Shown here: in pieces, positions 47,678 through 56,170 of the stretch
Numbering within the stretch: position 1 is the stretch's first letter
Layout of the letters: every line of letters starts with the position of its first letter
Source: Duncaniella freteri
GTDB taxonomy: Bacteria > Bacteroidota > Bacteroidia > Bacteroidales > Muribaculaceae
Assembly: GCF_004766125.1 (NCBI RefSeq)
Contig: NZ_SJSA01000002.1
Coordinates: 992,001 to 1,056,000 of the forward strand
DNA length: 64,000 nt
Reading direction: 5' to 3'
Notes under the pieces: model-generated
Databases searched by the model: none
Seen by the model: the letters and a program-made list of their open reading frames with translations, nothing else
Told to the model about the DNA's origin: nothing
Program-made: the position numbers and the translations under genes

Positions 47678-48294
47678 TGTCTGCGTATTTGGTAGGTGAA
47701 TAAATCGAAGTTGTTGAAACCGAGGGCCTCAAGTCTGGAACAGCTTGCCGTGCGGTCGGTTTCTGTGTTGAAATCAGGTATCAACGGTAAGCGGATTATG
47801 CAGTCCTTTTGTCTCCCCGAATCAGCTATCAGCCGGAGATTGTCAAGAACAAGGTCGTTTGATTGTCCGGTGTAGCTGTTGTATATCGCGGGGTTCATAT
47901 CCTTGATGTCGATAATCAGGGTGTTTACCACCGGGAGCAGAGCCTCGACATTAGCAGACGGCACGTTGAGTGATGTCTCCAGATTGAGTTGCCATGAGGG
48001 ACCACACAGTTCGCGGAACTCACGAATAAACTGCGGACGCAGACATGGCTCGCCGCCTCCGAAAGTCACGCCTCCGTTTGTGGCGATGAAATAAAGTTCG
48101 TCAATGCTCGTTTCGGCATACAATTCCTCCGACGAATACTCGCGGAAATGTCCAGCATCGCCCAGCGACTGCGGGTTCAGGCAATATCGACAATTGAGAG
48201 GACAGCCATGAAAGGCAACAAGCGTAGTAACACCATCGCCATCAGTTGAGAGGCGATGCCGTGATATTCCGATTATTTTTACCCGTTGTTTCAT
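47674..48294 (-). CDS. Radical SAM protein, activase-like
   Basis: A 206-residue radical SAM enzyme. The [4Fe-4S] cysteines are in FHGCPLNCRYCLNPQ (C-x3-C-x2-C), and GGVTFGGGEP is the SAM-binding motif like that of pyruvate-formate-lyase activases. It lacks the extra ferredoxin insert of YjjW-type activases and no glycyl radical enzyme gene is nearby. It opens the operon with the four-Cys proteins (4-bp overlap). A -7-like TAATTTTG lies at 48325-48318. A target in the adjacent Cys module is conceivable but inferred from position only. Confidence 0.85.
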   Translation of the reverse strand: MKQRVKIIGISRHRLSTDGDGVTTLVAFHGCPLNCRYCLNPQSLGDAGHFREYSSEELYAETSIDELYFIATNGGVTFGGGEPCLRPQFIREFRELCGPSWQLNLETSLNVPSANVEALLPVVNTLIIDIKDMNPAIYNSYTGQSNDLVLDNLRLIADSGRQKDCIIRLPLIPDFNTETDRTASCSRLEALGFNNFDLFTYQIRRH

Positions 48295-48304
48295 GTAACC
48301 AATT

Positions 48305-48912
48305 ACCTTAAGTTACACAAAATTACGCATTTTACTTGAAAGAATTGCGATTTTGGTACGGAAATAATTTAAGAACTAACGATTTGATGATTTAGATTAT
48401 GGGTAAGACTATAAAACAGTCCATTGTGAACGCAAGCACCCGTTTATAAATACATCATGGAATTATTCCAAATTCCATTTTTTATCCCTACTTTTGTAAG
48501 TGAAAAGCACACTATTCTTCTATACGTCACGCATACGCAGATAAAAATTATTTCTGTTACCTATTCGTTGCTTAACAACATACAAATCTGTTTATACAGC
48601 TATAAATCAATAATGTAATATTGCACATTGGTTAGTAGCCCACTATAACTACACGCTTCGCTTCCGTAGTTGTGGGCTCTCCCGAGTGGCCGGGCTTTGC
48701 CCCGTCCCACTTATGGCTCTGCCCTAAGAACCCGGTCGGAGGCTGTCAGCCCCCAACACCCCTGACCAAAGAGTGACCCTCTCTTTGGAATCTCCGCTCA
48801 GAGGTCTCGACCCCTGAGAACCCCGAGCAGGAAGTGACCCTCTCCCTGCACCCTCCGATTAAGGCTCCGCCCTAATAACCCTTTTCCCTATTGTAAATCT
48901 GTAAACATCATC
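48305..48912 (+). other. Long non-coding region before MobV, probable oriT
   Basis: About 600 bp without a gene. The part from about 48640 to 48900 is GC-rich with repeated hairpin-capable segments (CCCACTATAACTACACGC..GTAGTTGTGGGC, GGCTTTGCCCCG, CTGTCAGCCCCC, AAGAGTGACCCTCTCTTT, GAAGTGACCCTCTCC), directly in front of the MobV relaxase. This is the usual arrangement of a MobV oriT. The AT-rich part 48305-48640 includes the minus-strand promoter of the radical SAM operon. Confidence 0.5.
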
Positions 48913-48918
48913 ATGCCT

Positions 48919-50466
48919 ATGGCACAGAAGACATCAGTCAACATCAAGCCCTGCAACATTGGAAGCAGCGAGGCACACAACAGGCGGACAACAGAATACC
49001 TCGCCCGTATCGGCAAGGAAAAGTTCTATGTCCGCACTGACCTCATGGCGGCAAACGAGACATGGGTAGCACCTGAATTTGAGAACTCGACACTGACCGA
49101 CCGATACAATCAGATAGCCGCGATGGTAAAGGATAAGACAGGTCGGGCGATGCAGACCAAAGACCGGGAGCGTGTGAACAAGAAGACGGGAAAGGTGACC
49201 GTCGTGCGCGGCAGCACTCCGCTCAAAGAGGGTGTCGTGGTAATCAAGGATGATACCACGTTGGAGCAGTTGCGGCATTTCTGCGAGGTGTGTAAGGAGC
49301 GATGGGGAATCTCAGCACTGCAAATCTTCATCCACCGTGACGAGGGGCATTACGGCATTCCCGGTGACAATGCCACATGGAAGCCCAATCTTCACGCCCA
49401 TATAGTATGGGACTGGATGAACCACGACACAGGCAAATCCTGCAAACTGGACGAGAAAGCCATGAGCGAAATGCAGACGCTTTTGGCTGAATGCCTTGAC
49501 ATGGAAAGGGGCAGCTCAAAAGAGCAGACGGGAAAGGAACATCTGGAACGTGCGGATTTCATTCTTGCCAAGCAGCGGCAGGAAGCCGAACAGGTAAAGG
49601 CGGAAAAGGTAGCAGCCGAAGCCGAAAGGGATGCGGCACTCCGTGAAGCAGACATAGCCAAAATGGAACATGAGAAAATCCAAGTCGGGAACATGGAGAA
49701 GCAACGGCGCAGCATGGAACTTGACAGCGAGATTGCCGACAAGGAGGAACACGCACGGAAAGTTGATCGTGAGAACACGGACAGCATCAAATCCGGCATA
49801 GCCAATCTTTTCGGCAAAGGCAAATATGCAGCCATCGAGCAGGAGAACGCGAGACTGAAAGCTGAGAACGAGCATATCAAAGAATCTTTCCCCGATGCCG
49901 TCAGAAAAGAGGTGGAGAAGCGTACAAGTTCATTGGTCGAAGCGAAACGGACGGTCGAACTGGAACGTGACAGTGCTATGGCAATGGCTGACATTTTTGA
50001 ATCCGAGAGAGACACGGCACTACGGCAACTTCGGGAGCAGAAGACCGGAGAGCAGCACCGCATCAGCATGGCGGTGAGCCGGGCAACGGCGGAGAAGGAC
50101 AAGACAATAGAGCGGTTACAGAGTGCGCTGAAATCGAGCCAGGACATTCTGAATATTATTGCGAATATTCTCTACAAGGCAAGCGAGGTGTTCAGACGAG
50201 CCATTGATGCGATTATCCATTTCGCCACGGAACGGCACAAATCACTCTTTTCTCCCTCCGAAGCCGCCGACATCAAGAGCGTCATGCAGAGCTACGGCGA
50301 GACCACCGAGCAGAAGAAAGCAATAGGTGCATGGCTCTGTGACTATGCGGAACACCGACAGCCCTTTGATGAAATAAAACATCGCCACACACTCAATGAG
50401 ATTGGCGATGTCGCGGAAGGTCGGTATGATTGGAAAATTGAGAGAGGGCGAGGACAGGCTTTATGA
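48919..50466 (+). CDS. MobV-family relaxase
   Basis: A 515-residue Pre/Mob-type relaxase. It starts MAQKTSVNIKPCNIGSSEAHN and has a metal-binding HxH in PNLHAHIVWDWMN. From about residue 210 to 370 it forms a long coiled coil (QEAEQVKAEKVAAEAERDA and following), with a helical C-terminus. Start at 48919 (MAQK) is favoured over 48913. It converges with the minus-strand cargo at 50461. Confidence 0.88.
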   Translation: MAQKTSVNIKPCNIGSSEAHNRRTTEYLARIGKEKFYVRTDLMAANETWVAPEFENSTLTDRYNQIAAMVKDKTGRAMQTKDRERVNKKTGKVTVVRGSTPLKEGVVVIKDDTTLEQLRHFCEVCKERWGISALQIFIHRDEGHYGIPGDNATWKPNLHAHIVWDWMNHDTGKSCKLDEKAMSEMQTLLAECLDMERGSSKEQTGKEHLERADFILAKQRQEAEQVKAEKVAAEAERDAALREADIAKMEHEKIQVGNMEKQRRSMELDSEIADKEEHARKVDRENTDSIKSGIANLFGKGKYAAIEQENARLKAENEHIKESFPDAVRKEVEKRTSSLVEAKRTVELERDSAMAMADIFESERDTALRQLREQKTGEQHRISMAVSRATAEKDKTIERLQSALKSSQDILNIIANILYKASEVFRRAIDAIIHFATERHKSLFSPSEAADIKSVMQSYGETTEQKKAIGAWLCDYAEHRQPFDEIKHRHTLNEIGDVAEGRYDWKIERGRGQAL

Positions 50467-50886
50467 TAATTCTAAATTCCTACGAACTCGTTTTATCAAT
50501 GTCTTACAGATTAATCTATGAAACGGTTTTATTACAGCGAAATATAATTTCCCCAGCCAGTTATGCAGGCAGACCTTTGTACTGACCGATATGCGTTGAT
50601 TGCCGTTTCCGAGATTTTCAGTTATCAGCATAACCTCGTAATCAAGATGTTTGTCGATTTTATTTAGTGAGGCCACATTTTCGGATTCGATTTTGATTAA
50701 ATCCGATAATTTCTTCTCTCCCTTAAGACCAAAGGGTTTTACCATTGTATTACGGCACTTCATTAAGGTAATAATCCACTGCGGTGCGCGGAAGAATCTG
50801 TCAGCCAATTCTTCTGCACCTATCGGTCGTGTGCTATGGACTATCTCACTGAAATTATCAGTATAATAATGCTTGTTTAGCCACAT
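50461..50886 (-). CDS. DUF2867-like protein
   Basis: A 141-residue soluble protein (NKHYYTDNFSEIVHSTRPIG at the N-terminus, ENLGNGNQRISVSTKVCLHNWLGKLYF centrally, ending IKPFHRLICKTLIKRVRR), resembling DUF2867 members of lipid-binding-like fold. Role unknown. Its stop overlaps the MobV gene end by 6 bp. Confidence 0.6.
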   Translation of the reverse strand: MWLNKHYYTDNFSEIVHSTRPIGAEELADRFFRAPQWIITLMKCRNTMVKPFGLKGEKKLSDLIKIESENVASLNKIDKHLDYEVMLITENLGNGNQRISVSTKVCLHNWLGKLYFAVIKPFHRLICKTLIKRVRRNLELS

Positions 50887-50907
50887 GATGCGTAAAATTC
50901 TTTATTA

Positions 50908-51789
50908 TCATGGATTCGACACTACATAGCGAATCACGACTGCATTTATGTTGGAATCTGGATATTTGCTCTGATAGTAAGCCGTGATGTCTTTATATAG
51001 CCATAGTATATATGTTTCTCGACTAATGGATTTGGTTGGAAACTGTCGGCTAATCATCACATCATATTGCATAATGGGTTCTTCCGGCACAGTCACAAAA
51101 TCATATTGACCAAATGCAACTATCTGTTGTTCCGGCATGAGGAGTTTGTATGATTCAGGGAATTCCGTTGGATCCTTACTTTTCCTAATCACAATGCCAT
51201 GCTCCTTTGTCTGCATATCAGAATCCAACAGAAACCATTTGTCGGCATTACACATATAACAGCATGAACCTCCAAACTTATATGCGACATCGGTTTTAAG
51301 GTCGTTCTCAATGTCCTCCTTTTTATCAGCGTCAATGGCATAGGCAAATTCCGGATTAATATACGAACAATGTTTTTCAAAATACCAATTCGGGATGAAA
51401 TGAGGAGGCAAATTCTCAGAGTTCTTGTGTTCTTTCGATATAACTTCCAATAGCTCGTATTCAGTCCAAGCCGGGTCGCCCATGCGATAATCCAAGTAGC
51501 TCGTCTCACTGATACGTATTTGGTATTCATATCCTTCTTCGTATTCAAACTTGGCAATCTCGCCATGAGCCTCCCACTCGGTGGAGTTCTCGTCTTTTAC
51601 AGCATATACATCAGCAAGTATATTATTGCCACTCGATGTTAAAACACCTGGGAGTTTCATAGAAGCTACCGTGATTGTGTATTCGCTATAATCAGTTACT
51701 TTTTTCCCTTCTTCATTATCGTCAGTGCAGGCACACATTAAGAGAGAGACGATTAAGATGAATTGAATCTTAAGAAAGTGTGATTTCAT
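50908..51789 (-). CDS. DUF4377-like lipoprotein
   Basis: A 293-residue lipoprotein. The signal peptide is MKSHFLKIQFILIVSLLMCAC with a lipobox Cys. A beta-rich N-terminal domain (YTITVASMKLPGVLT, WEAHGEIAKFEYEEGYEYQIRI) resembles DUF4377. A second domain has several Cys (GGSCCYMCNADKWFL). Start at 51789 gives a proper signal peptide; the frame extends upstream to 51855 and would overlap the next gene. Confidence 0.65.
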   Translation of the reverse strand: MKSHFLKIQFILIVSLLMCACTDDNEEGKKVTDYSEYTITVASMKLPGVLTSSGNNILADVYAVKDENSTEWEAHGEIAKFEYEEGYEYQIRISETSYLDYRMGDPAWTEYELLEVISKEHKNSENLPPHFIPNWYFEKHCSYINPEFAYAIDADKKEDIENDLKTDVAYKFGGSCCYMCNADKWFLLDSDMQTKEHGIVIRKSKDPTEFPESYKLLMPEQQIVAFGQYDFVTVPEEPIMQYDVMISRQFPTKSISRETYILWLYKDITAYYQSKYPDSNINAVVIRYVVSNP

Positions 51790-51805
51790 ATGGGTATGGT
51801 ATTTG

Positions 51806-52363
51806 TTATTCATAATTTCCTCCAAAATGATATACGAGCTGTTGGAATGGTTCATATTTTTTATCTCCGAACCATAGCTCTTTCGGAGACAGGTTGAACA
51901 TTATGCTATGATGAAAGTAATCGGCACTGCCGCCAAAAATTTGATCAAAAACGATTCTAACTGTTTCGGGAGCACCATATCCGCCAATACAAATTACATC
52001 CTTGGGGAGCAACACAAAATGATACATTTGCTCGTCCATTTGATAAAATTCATAAGCGGCTTTGACCTGAACTGTTCCGATGTCACGAAGTCGGGATGCA
52101 ATCGTTTCATCTGTAATAGACTGTGCCATTAAAGACAAATCCATGTCGATTGTCAAGGAATCCTTTGAAACAGCTTTGCACGCATTACCTTCAGATATTG
52201 TTTCCCCATGATAGTAGGAAACACTCATTTCGCCATGATATGTGCCTTTCATTTCAAAAAGTGCTCTTTGAATTTCAGATGATGAAAACTTTGGCTCATC
52301 CTTATTGCAACTTGAAAAGAACATCAAGGCAATGAACAGAATAATTGTAGTTATTTGCTTCAT
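51806..52363 (-). CDS. DUF4840-like lipoprotein
   Basis: A 185-residue lipoprotein with signal peptide MKQITTIILFIALMFFSSC. The mature part has EIQRALFEMKGTYHGEMSVSYYHG and a beta-rich body, similar to DUF4840 proteins of Bacteroides. Probably co-transcribed with the DUF4377-like gene 16 bp downstream. Function unknown. Confidence 0.65.
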   Translation of the reverse strand: MKQITTIILFIALMFFSSCNKDEPKFSSSEIQRALFEMKGTYHGEMSVSYYHGETISEGNACKAVSKDSLTIDMDLSLMAQSITDETIASRLRDIGTVQVKAAYEFYQMDEQMYHFVLLPKDVICIGGYGAPETVRIVFDQIFGGSADYFHHSIMFNLSPKELWFGDKKYEPFQQLVYHFGGNYE

Positions 52364-52441
52364 ACTTTTTCCTTTCTCGTATGGCTCAATAGAGAGATTA
52401 ATTTATAATGCAGAAACGTGAGCCAACTATGCCACGTCTAA

Positions 52442-53227
52442 GAAACTGTTTAAATTTGATTCAATAAAATTTTTATGGCAGCCAAATCAATCATTTCTTC
52501 AGCGACCTCTGTTGATTCTTCATAATTGCGTGAAAGGCGACGGAACCAATCAAGCCATGAGAAAGTTCTCTCGACTACCCATCTGAGAGGTTTCGGTATG
52601 AATCCCTTAGTCCCGTTTGGAGTATTGGAAACCTCAAGGCTGATTGCAAAATCTTTTTCAATATCTTTAGCAATCTCCCCACGGTAACCAAGAACCTTTT
52701 CAAGCCGTTCCCACTCTCTGTCTGCTGCATTACACAATGGGTGAGCCTGATGGGAATCATGAACCGATGCACTGCATACTGTCCGGGCAAGAATAAAGCC
52801 ATTGCGGTCAACCACGATGTTACGTTTGATGCCCTTGACCTTCTTGTTTGCGTCAAATCCATTGTCACTCTTACGGTTGCCCCATTTAACGCTCTGGGCA
52901 TCCAATGCTCCCACAGAGGGACTTTCTGATTGATTTCGTTTCTTCCTCACCTTTCGTACAAGTTTGTTGAGCAAATGTTCGATTCTACCTTCTTTGGACC
53001 ACTTTCGGAAGTAATAGTACACCAATTGCCACTTGGGATAATCGTGTGGAAGCATCCTCCACTGACATCCTGTGACCAGTAGGTATAATACCGCTTCGAA
53101 TAGGCTCCGTAGTGAATTTTTACGTTTGCGACAATCATTTTCGAAGAATACTTCGTTTATATAACACTTTGGCTGAGGGTTTGTTATGCCCTATAACATT
53201 TTTTCAATTCTAATTTTAAACAGTTTC
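52442..53227 (-). mobile_element. IS5-family insertion sequence
   Basis: Inverted terminal repeats GAAACTGTTTAAA (52442-52454) and its complement (53215-53227). The flanking TAA (52439-52441 and 53228-53230) may be a 3-bp target duplication. One transposase frame fills the 786 bp. It sits inside the nested element close to its right end. Confidence 0.8.
52450..53055 (-). CDS. IS5-family transposase, start uncertain
   Basis: The 201-residue frame has the DDE transposase motifs VGALDAQSVKWG, VLGYRGEI and RWVVERTFSWLDWFRRLSRNYE. The same frame stays open upstream to about 53187 and encodes the expected N-terminus (INEVFFENDCRKRKNSLRSL, FEAVLYLLVTGCQWRM) but no ATG before MLPHDY; an in-frame ATG-TTA-TAG lies just beyond. 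Either a non-ATG start is used or the 5' end has decayed. Fusion of two frames by slippage was not needed. Confidence 0.7.
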   Translation of the reverse strand: MLPHDYPKWQLVYYYFRKWSKEGRIEHLLNKLVRKVRKKRNQSESPSVGALDAQSVKWGNRKSDNGFDANKKVKGIKRNIVVDRNGFILARTVCSASVHDSHQAHPLCNAADREWERLEKVLGYRGEIAKDIEKDFAISLEVSNTPNGTKGFIPKPLRWVVERTFSWLDWFRRLSRNYEESTEVAEEMIDLAAIKILLNQI

Positions 53228-53787
53228 TAAGTGAAGGTCGTAGGAAACCATTAGTGCAGATGTAACAATAGCAGCCCACGCTATATGCGTGAGAACCACT
53301 ATGCTATCTCTTGCACCGAATGAAAAGTTCCTACGTTTTCACTTACAAGATGAGCATAACGCTTCTTTTTATTTCATATGTCTTGGATAGAGTTGCCTCA
53401 ATCCAATTACAAAGGTAGTAAAAATCCTATAAAAGTCTCTCGATGACAGACAAAATCAGCATTTCAAAGCTCATTTTCCCCATTTTTGTACCTCATTTGC
53501 TTCTCAGAGCGTTCAAGAGCCTGTATTTTAGTGGTAAAAATAATTCCTTGACAAGTGCTTTGCTATTTTGACCTCATTCTGTTTTATTGTCTGTGAAATA
53601 TAAAAATATCTATCAGATGTTAAGATTGTGTTAAATTTTGCATCCTAAACATAAACCTTTTCTCATTGCTTTGCCACCTCAAAAACTGCTTTTATATTCC
53701 TTTTTTTCTTATCGGGATTTTTGTACCTTTATTTTCTTATATCGTTGATTTTCAGCAATAAAAATCCTCTCACATCAATTCCACATG
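53228..53787. other. Right end of the nested element, non-coding
   Basis: About 560 AT-rich bases without a supportable gene. Two copies of ATTTTTGTACC (53482-53492, 53717-53727) and one TTGATTTTCAGC (53745-53756) repeat sequences at the left end in the same orientation. The crossover repeat TTCCACATG ends the stretch (53779-53787). Confidence 0.55.
53779..53787 (+). repeat. Right attachment repeat of the nested element
   Basis: Second copy of TTCCACATG. The traG frame resumes directly after it. Confidence 0.8.
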
Positions 53788-55332
53788 AACAGTGTGGTAA
53801 GACAGTTGCTGGAGCAGAACACCGACGTCGTGATGGTCGATACCGGTGACTCCTATGAGGGCATCTGCGGTTATTTTCAAGGCACATATATTTCATATTC
53901 AAAGGAGAAACCAATCTCTATGAATCCCTTCAAGGTGACACGCGAGGAATATGACCTTAACTTCGGTGAGAAAAAGAACTTCCTCAAATCCTTGATATTC
54001 CTTATTTTCAAGGGAAACGAGCTTCCCTCAAAGATTGAGGATATGATTGTCAACCAGACTATTGTGGAATATTACGATGCCTATTTCCATCCCTTTGACA
54101 AGTTCACGGATACTGAACGTGAGAATCTTCGACAGGAACTTCTTGTGGCATACAAGATGGAGGACGACTACGAGAAGTTCGCCACCGATATGCGTGACAT
54201 CGAGGAACAGATAAACTCACCTGAGCCGGAAACAAAGACAACCGTCCGCGCCCTCATACTCCCATCGGAGGAACGGCGCAACAAGATAATCCGACAGTGC
54301 CGGGCACTGCGGGCCATGATTGTTGACCGTGCCACTACCGAGGCTGAGAAAGAGAAAGCGGCCTCAAAGATTGAGGTGTATAAGAAAGAACTGCACGAGA
54401 CCTCGATGCTTATGAAGATTGACAGGCAGATAGACCACATGGAGGAGCAGAAACGCCGCCTCAAAGTGCCGTCGCTCTCCTTCAACACCTATTACGAGTT
54501 CGCCCTTGAACGAATACCGCAAATCACATCGCTGGAGAAGATACATTTCGACATACGCGACTTCGCCGCTATCCTCAAACAGTTCTACCGTGGCGGCGAA
54601 CTGGAGGTCACTCTCAACTCCGACCTCGACACCATTCTTTTCGACGAGCGTTTCATAGTCTTTGAAATCGACAAGATTAAAGACGACCCGGTGCTTTTCC
54701 CTATCGTTGTGCTGATAATCATGGACGTTTTTCTCCAGAAAATGCGTATCAAGAAAGGTCGCAAGGCCCTGATAATCGAGGAGGCATGGAAAGCGATAGC
54801 CTCGCCCACTATGGCGGAGTACATAAAGTTCCTGTATAAGACCGTCCGCAAGTTCCACGGCATAGCCGGTGTGGTGACACAGGAGCTTAACGATGTGATA
54901 GACTCTCCCATCGTAAAAGAGGCGATAATCAACAACTCCGATGTGAAGATATTGCTCGACCAGTCGAAGTTCAAGGACAGGTACAGCGACATAGCGGCCA
55001 TACTCGGACTGACCCCCATTCAGAAACAGCAGATATTCACAGTCAACGCCCTCAATAACAAGGAGGGACGCAACTACTTCAAAGAGGTGTGGATATGCCG
55101 TGGCCAGAACTCCGATGTGTATGGCGTCGAGGAGCCGCCGGAATGTTACTGGGCCTACACCACCGAGCGAGCCGAGAAAGAGGCTCTGAAAATATATCTA
55201 CGTCATTACAGCACCATGCAGGAGGCGATAACCAACATCGAGGCCGACCGCAAGAGAGCCGGAATATCCAAATATCTTGATTTTGCCCGTAAGGTCAACC
55301 AACAACAGAAAGTAATGTCGCTATGGAATTAA
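53788..55332 (+). pseudogene. traG: traG 3' part
   Basis: This 514-codon part begins NSVVRQLLEQNTDVVMVDTGDS and continues in frame with the piece ending at 29310. It carries the second half of the VirB4-type ATPase: SMNPFKVT, a coiled insertion near residues 120-240, Walker B RKALIIEEAWKAI and GVVTQELNDVIDSPIVKEAIINNSDVKI. An ATG formed by the repeat at 53785 could allow translation of a fragment without Walker A, which would be inactive. Confidence 0.92.
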
Positions 55333-55337
55333 TTTTA

Positions 55338-55952
55338 TCAATCGATAAGATCGTGGAAGAACATTCTGGTCCTGAGGTCTTCCTCCATCGGAATATCATA
55401 AAAAATCTTTTCATCCTCTATTCTTGGGAACAATGGGATGAAACCATTTCGCTCGTAGTATTTGATTGTACGTTCTTTGTTTACGGCATCTACGAGAATA
55501 AAGCGGCAACCGGTCTTGTTATCCTCTCCACTGAACCACGGCTTGACAAAGTTCATAAGCTGGGCTCCTATCATATAATCCTTGCCCTGATAATCGGTTG
55601 CAACTCCAAGCCTTCCTATAAGTACAGCGGGATATGTACGTCCACGCTTATTATAGGCTATATGCTTGTTAAGTTTCCTTTTGGGGTTGTTGGGCAAATG
55701 GGTTGTCTGAATACCAGCATTTGCCAGTGTCACCATCGCTACGATTTTTGTATCATCATTCTTCAGAAGCCAGCAATACGTCTTGCCCATAAGGTCTTTA
55801 GCATAGGCAATAGCGTCATTGGCAAAGAAGTCATCCAAATCCTCCTCGCCACAAGTGAACTTCTGGCAATGTTCCAGAACATCCTTAGTAAGCTTGACCA
55901 TAATGCAGTCTTTTTCAAGACTGATTATCGGGGTCACTGCCGCCTTCTCCAT
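55338..55952 (-). CDS. GNAT-type toxin candidate
   Basis: A 204-residue acetyltransferase-like protein with GEEDLDDFFANDA near the start, IGRLGVATDYQGKDYMIGAQLM (acetyl-CoA loop) and YYERNGFIPL. GNAT toxins that acetylate aminoacyl-tRNA have this length and begin with the same CGxxDLDxFF pattern. It overlaps a small upstream gene by 19 bp and runs against the tra operon. The start could be MVKLTKD at 55901. Toxicity is inferred from module layout. Confidence 0.75.
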   Translation of the reverse strand: MEKAAVTPIISLEKDCIMVKLTKDVLEHCQKFTCGEEDLDDFFANDAIAYAKDLMGKTYCWLLKNDDTKIVAMVTLANAGIQTTHLPNNPKRKLNKHIAYNKRGRTYPAVLIGRLGVATDYQGKDYMIGAQLMNFVKPWFSGEDNKTGCRFILVDAVNKERTIKYYERNGFIPLFPRIEDEKIFYDIPMEEDLRTRMFFHDLID

Positions 55953-56116
55953 GATGGTACGTATTCCTTTGATCGTTTCAGAAAGTCGGAGATTTCTTTC
56001 TGCCGTTCAGGTGAGACTTCTCTTCTGGGCTTTCTCTCATTCTCTTCCGCACGGAAGATAAATTCTTCAGCCAATTCACCTGTAAGAATAGGCACCGCTT
56101 TTATTGGTGTTGCCAT
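55934..56116 (-). CDS. Antitoxin candidate of the GNAT module
   Basis: A 60-residue charged protein (MATPIKAVPILTGELAEEFI, then ERKPRREVSPERQKEISDFLKRSKEY). It lies directly upstream of the GNAT gene with overlapping ends, as antitoxin genes do. It does not show a full ribbon-helix-helix; family not assigned. Confidence 0.65.
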   Translation of the reverse strand: MATPIKAVPILTGELAEEFIFRAEENERKPRREVSPERQKEISDFLKRSKEYVPSWRRRQ

Positions 56117-56170
56117 ATTTCTCGCTTTAACGGTGCAAAGTTACACAAATAAAACAAATTACACAAGGTT

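Larger units (their letters stand above)
29311..53787. mobile_element. 24.5-kb integrative mobilizable element nested in traG
   Basis: Defined by the 9-bp direct repeat and by the restored traG frame. It carries at its left end an excisionase-like gene and a tyrosine recombinase, then a tandem integrase pair, an ATPase, two mobilization modules (39.2-41.6 kb and 48.6-50.5 kb), a minus-strand cargo cluster and an IS5-family copy. Near both ends are copies of TTGATTTTCAGC (29367, 53745) and ATTTTTGTACC (29435, 53482, 53717), possible integrase arm sites. It lacks tra genes, so it would need a helper element for transfer. Confidence 0.85.

Noticed and set aside
47674..48294. Radical SAM gene as a glycyl-radical-enzyme activase
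   Set aside because: The motif is activase-like, but no glycyl radical enzyme gene or Gly-loop partner is nearby; kept as radical SAM of unknown target.
49392..50147. 251-codon minus-strand frame inside the MobV relaxase
   Set aside because: Ser/Ala-rich shadow of the coiled-coil region of the relaxase.
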